Positions 4,686 through 5,897 of a DNA stretch of 5,897 bases are shown piece after piece. The notes under the pieces are model-generated. The model was not told where the DNA came from and did not search any database. It saw only the letters and a program-made list of their open reading frames with translations. The position numbers and the translations under genes were made by a program. The number at the start of each line of letters is the position of its first letter. Within the stretch, counting starts at the first letter, position 1. This DNA comes from Planctomycetota bacterium (GTDB lineage: Bacteria > Planctomycetota > Phycisphaerae > Sedimentisphaerales > Anaerohalosphaeraceae), in the NCBI GenBank assembly GCA_021160785.1, contig JAGHBX010000564.1:1-5897 (forward strand), read 5' to 3'.

Positions 4686-5897
4686 ATGGCAAAGGACATG
4701 ACTGTTTATTCGAGTCCACTGGTCGAGCGAAACGCCTCCAGGGAGATGGCGCAGCTTTTTTCGCCGCAGAAGAAGTTTTCCACCTGGCGGCGATTGTGGC
4801 TGGAGCTTGCAAAAGCGCAGAAAAAACTGGGCCTGGATATCAAGCAGACGCAGATTAACGAGATGGCCCGGCGCCTTGACGATATCGACTTCAAGAAAGC
4901 GGCGAAGTTTGAAAAGAAGTTTCGCCATGACGTGATGGCGCATGTCTACACGTTCGGGCAGGTTGCGCCGAAGGCGGCGCCTGTTATTCATCTGGGCGCG
5001 ACAAGCTGTTACGTGGGCGACAACGCCGACCTGATCATCCTTCGCGAAGGTCTCGAAATCATCGCGGGCAAGGTCGCCTGCATCATCGATCTGCTGGCGG
5101 GATTTGCAAAGAAATATCGCTCCGTACCGACATTGGGCTTTACGCATTATCAGCCCGCGCAACTGACCACCGTCGGCAAACGCGCAACGCTTTGGGCGTA
5201 TGAATTCGTCATGGACCTTGCCGAGATCGAACACCGAATCGAGACCCTGCCGTTTCGGGGTGTTAAAGGCACAACGGGTACGCAGGCGTCGTTTCTGGCG
5301 CTGTTCGGCGGCAATGAGAACAAGGTCAAACGTCTTGACGAGATGGTTACCAAGGCGTTCGGTTTCAAGAAGCGATGCGCGGTTACCGGCCAGACGTACC
5401 AGCGGAAGATCGACACGCTTGCGGTCAACGCATTAGCTTCCGTCGCCCAGTCGGCCCACAAGATGTGCAACGATATCCGTCTTTTGGCGAATCTGAAGGA
5501 AATCGAAGAACCGTTCGAGAAATCGCAGATCGGCTCGTCGGCCATGGCGTACAAGAGAAATCCGATGCGATGCGAACGCACGACGGCTCTTTCGCGATTA
5601 GTGCTGAGCCTGGCGTCCAGCCCGGCAATGACCGCGGCCGAACAGTGGCTCGAGCGCACTTTAGACGATTCGGCCAACCGCCGCGTGGTTTTGCCTGAGG
5701 CATTCCTCGCCACGGACGGCATCTGCGAGATACTGATCAACATTGCAAACAGCCTGGTCGTCTATCCAAAGGTCATCGCCGCAAGGGTAAACGCCGAACT
5801 GCCCTTCATGGCAACCGAAAACATCCTGATGGCGGCGGTGCAGGCAGGCGGCGACAGGCAGGAGCTGCACGAGCAAATCAGAGTCCACTCACACGCC
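4686..5897 (+). CDS. purB: Adenylosuccinate lyase, eukaryote-like subgroup (3' end beyond the window)
   Basis: PurB acts twice in purine synthesis, splitting fumarate from SAICAR to give AICAR and from adenylosuccinate to give AMP. It is a cytoplasmic homotetramer of the fumarase/aspartase superfamily. The 404 residues present align without visible gaps to long stretches of the human enzyme as I recall it. Shared segments include RHDVMAHVYTFG (80-91), IHLGATSCYVGDNADLIILR (101-120), LGFTHYQPAQLTTVGKR (150-166), RGVKGTTGTQASFL (191-204), IRLLANLKE (264-272) and LERTLDDSANRR. Catalytic H154 matches human H159, and S284 of the flexible signature loop GSSAMAYKRNPM (283-294) matches human S289. 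The loop has Ala288 where many family members have proline; from memory, yeast Ade13 has the same alanine. Human ADSL has 484 residues, so about 75-80 C-terminal residues should lie beyond the window. The gene follows the aldo/keto reductase by 12 bases. Most bacterial PurB proteins belong to other subgroups, so this is the more unusual form. Confidence 0.96.
   Translation, partial: MAKDMTVYSSPLVERNASREMAQLFSPQKKFSTWRRLWLELAKAQKKLGLDIKQTQINEMARRLDDIDFKKAAKFEKKFRHDVMAHVYTFGQVAPKAAPVIHLGATSCYVGDNADLIILREGLEIIAGKVACIIDLLAGFAKKYRSVPTLGFTHYQPAQLTTVGKRATLWAYEFVMDLAEIEHRIETLPFRGVKGTTGTQASFLALFGGNENKVKRLDEMVTKAFGFKKRCAVTGQTYQRKIDTLAVNALASVAQSAHKMCNDIRLLANLKEIEEPFEKSQIGSSAMAYKRNPMRCERTTALSRLVLSLASSPAMTAAEQWLERTLDDSANRRVVLPEAFLATDGICEILINIANSLVVYPKVIAARVNAELPFMATENILMAAVQAGGDRQELHEQIRVHSHA

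Noticed and set aside
4668..5234. A 188-codon minus-strand frame opposite purB
   Set aside because: It is the antisense shadow of adenylosuccinate lyase, whose identity is certain from its conserved motifs.
5532..5567. Loss of the signature proline in the PurB active-site loop as a sign of inactivation
   Set aside because: The catalytic serine, lysine and asparagine of the loop are all present, and I recall the same alanine in yeast Ade13, so this is a subgroup variant and not damage.

Overview
This looks like an ordinary bacterial chromosomal segment with tightly packed genes, moderately GC-rich by eye. It shows no mobile elements, tRNA or rRNA genes, or CRISPR arrays. The gene content (a PilZ/YcgR-type c-di-GMP effector, a low-molecular-weight thioredoxin reductase, an aldo/keto reductase and a eukaryote-type adenylosuccinate lyase) suggests an environmental bacterium. 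A planctomycete of the Phycisphaerae/Sedimentisphaerales kind is my best guess. That guess rests on recalled protein character, chiefly the lyase subgroup and the thioredoxin reductase C-terminus, and not on any marker gene.

Left part (1-1239). Two genes lie on the minus strand. At the left edge is the first 36 codons of a membrane-associated protein (1-109), preceded by a good sigma70-like promoter (179-207). Its Shine-Dalgarno sequence lies in a small hairpin. Upstream of it is a complete YcgR-like gene (234-1004) with an N-terminal YcgR-type domain and a C-terminal PilZ domain that keeps both c-di-GMP-binding motifs. A divergent control region of 235 bases (1005-1239) separates it from the plus-strand genes. 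It holds a candidate promoter for each direction and a small inverted repeat.

Right part (1240-5897). Four genes run on the plus strand. The first encodes a 439-aa protein with one N-terminal transmembrane helix and an unrecognised extracytoplasmic region (1240-2559). It has no Shine-Dalgarno sequence, and a promoter is placed so that its transcript would be leaderless or nearly so. After 36 bases comes thioredoxin reductase trxB (2596-3594), with an intact CxxC active site, FAD and NADPH motifs and an unusual tryptophan-containing tail. A 107-base gap follows, with a candidate promoter and two copies of a short palindrome. Next is an aldo/keto reductase with a complete catalytic tetrad (3702-4673). 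Twelve bases further on, with its ribosome-binding site overlapping the reductase stop codon, begins purB (4686 to the window edge). It has 404 codons present and closely resembles animal and fungal adenylosuccinate lyase.

Functional links. The aldo/keto reductase and purB are very probably co-transcribed and perhaps translationally coupled. trxB and the 439-aa gene may share a transcript. I see no convincing sign of a new multi-gene system. The least explained items are the 439-aa membrane-anchored protein with its leaderless start, the small palindromes near promoters, and the extra cysteines and tail of TrxB.
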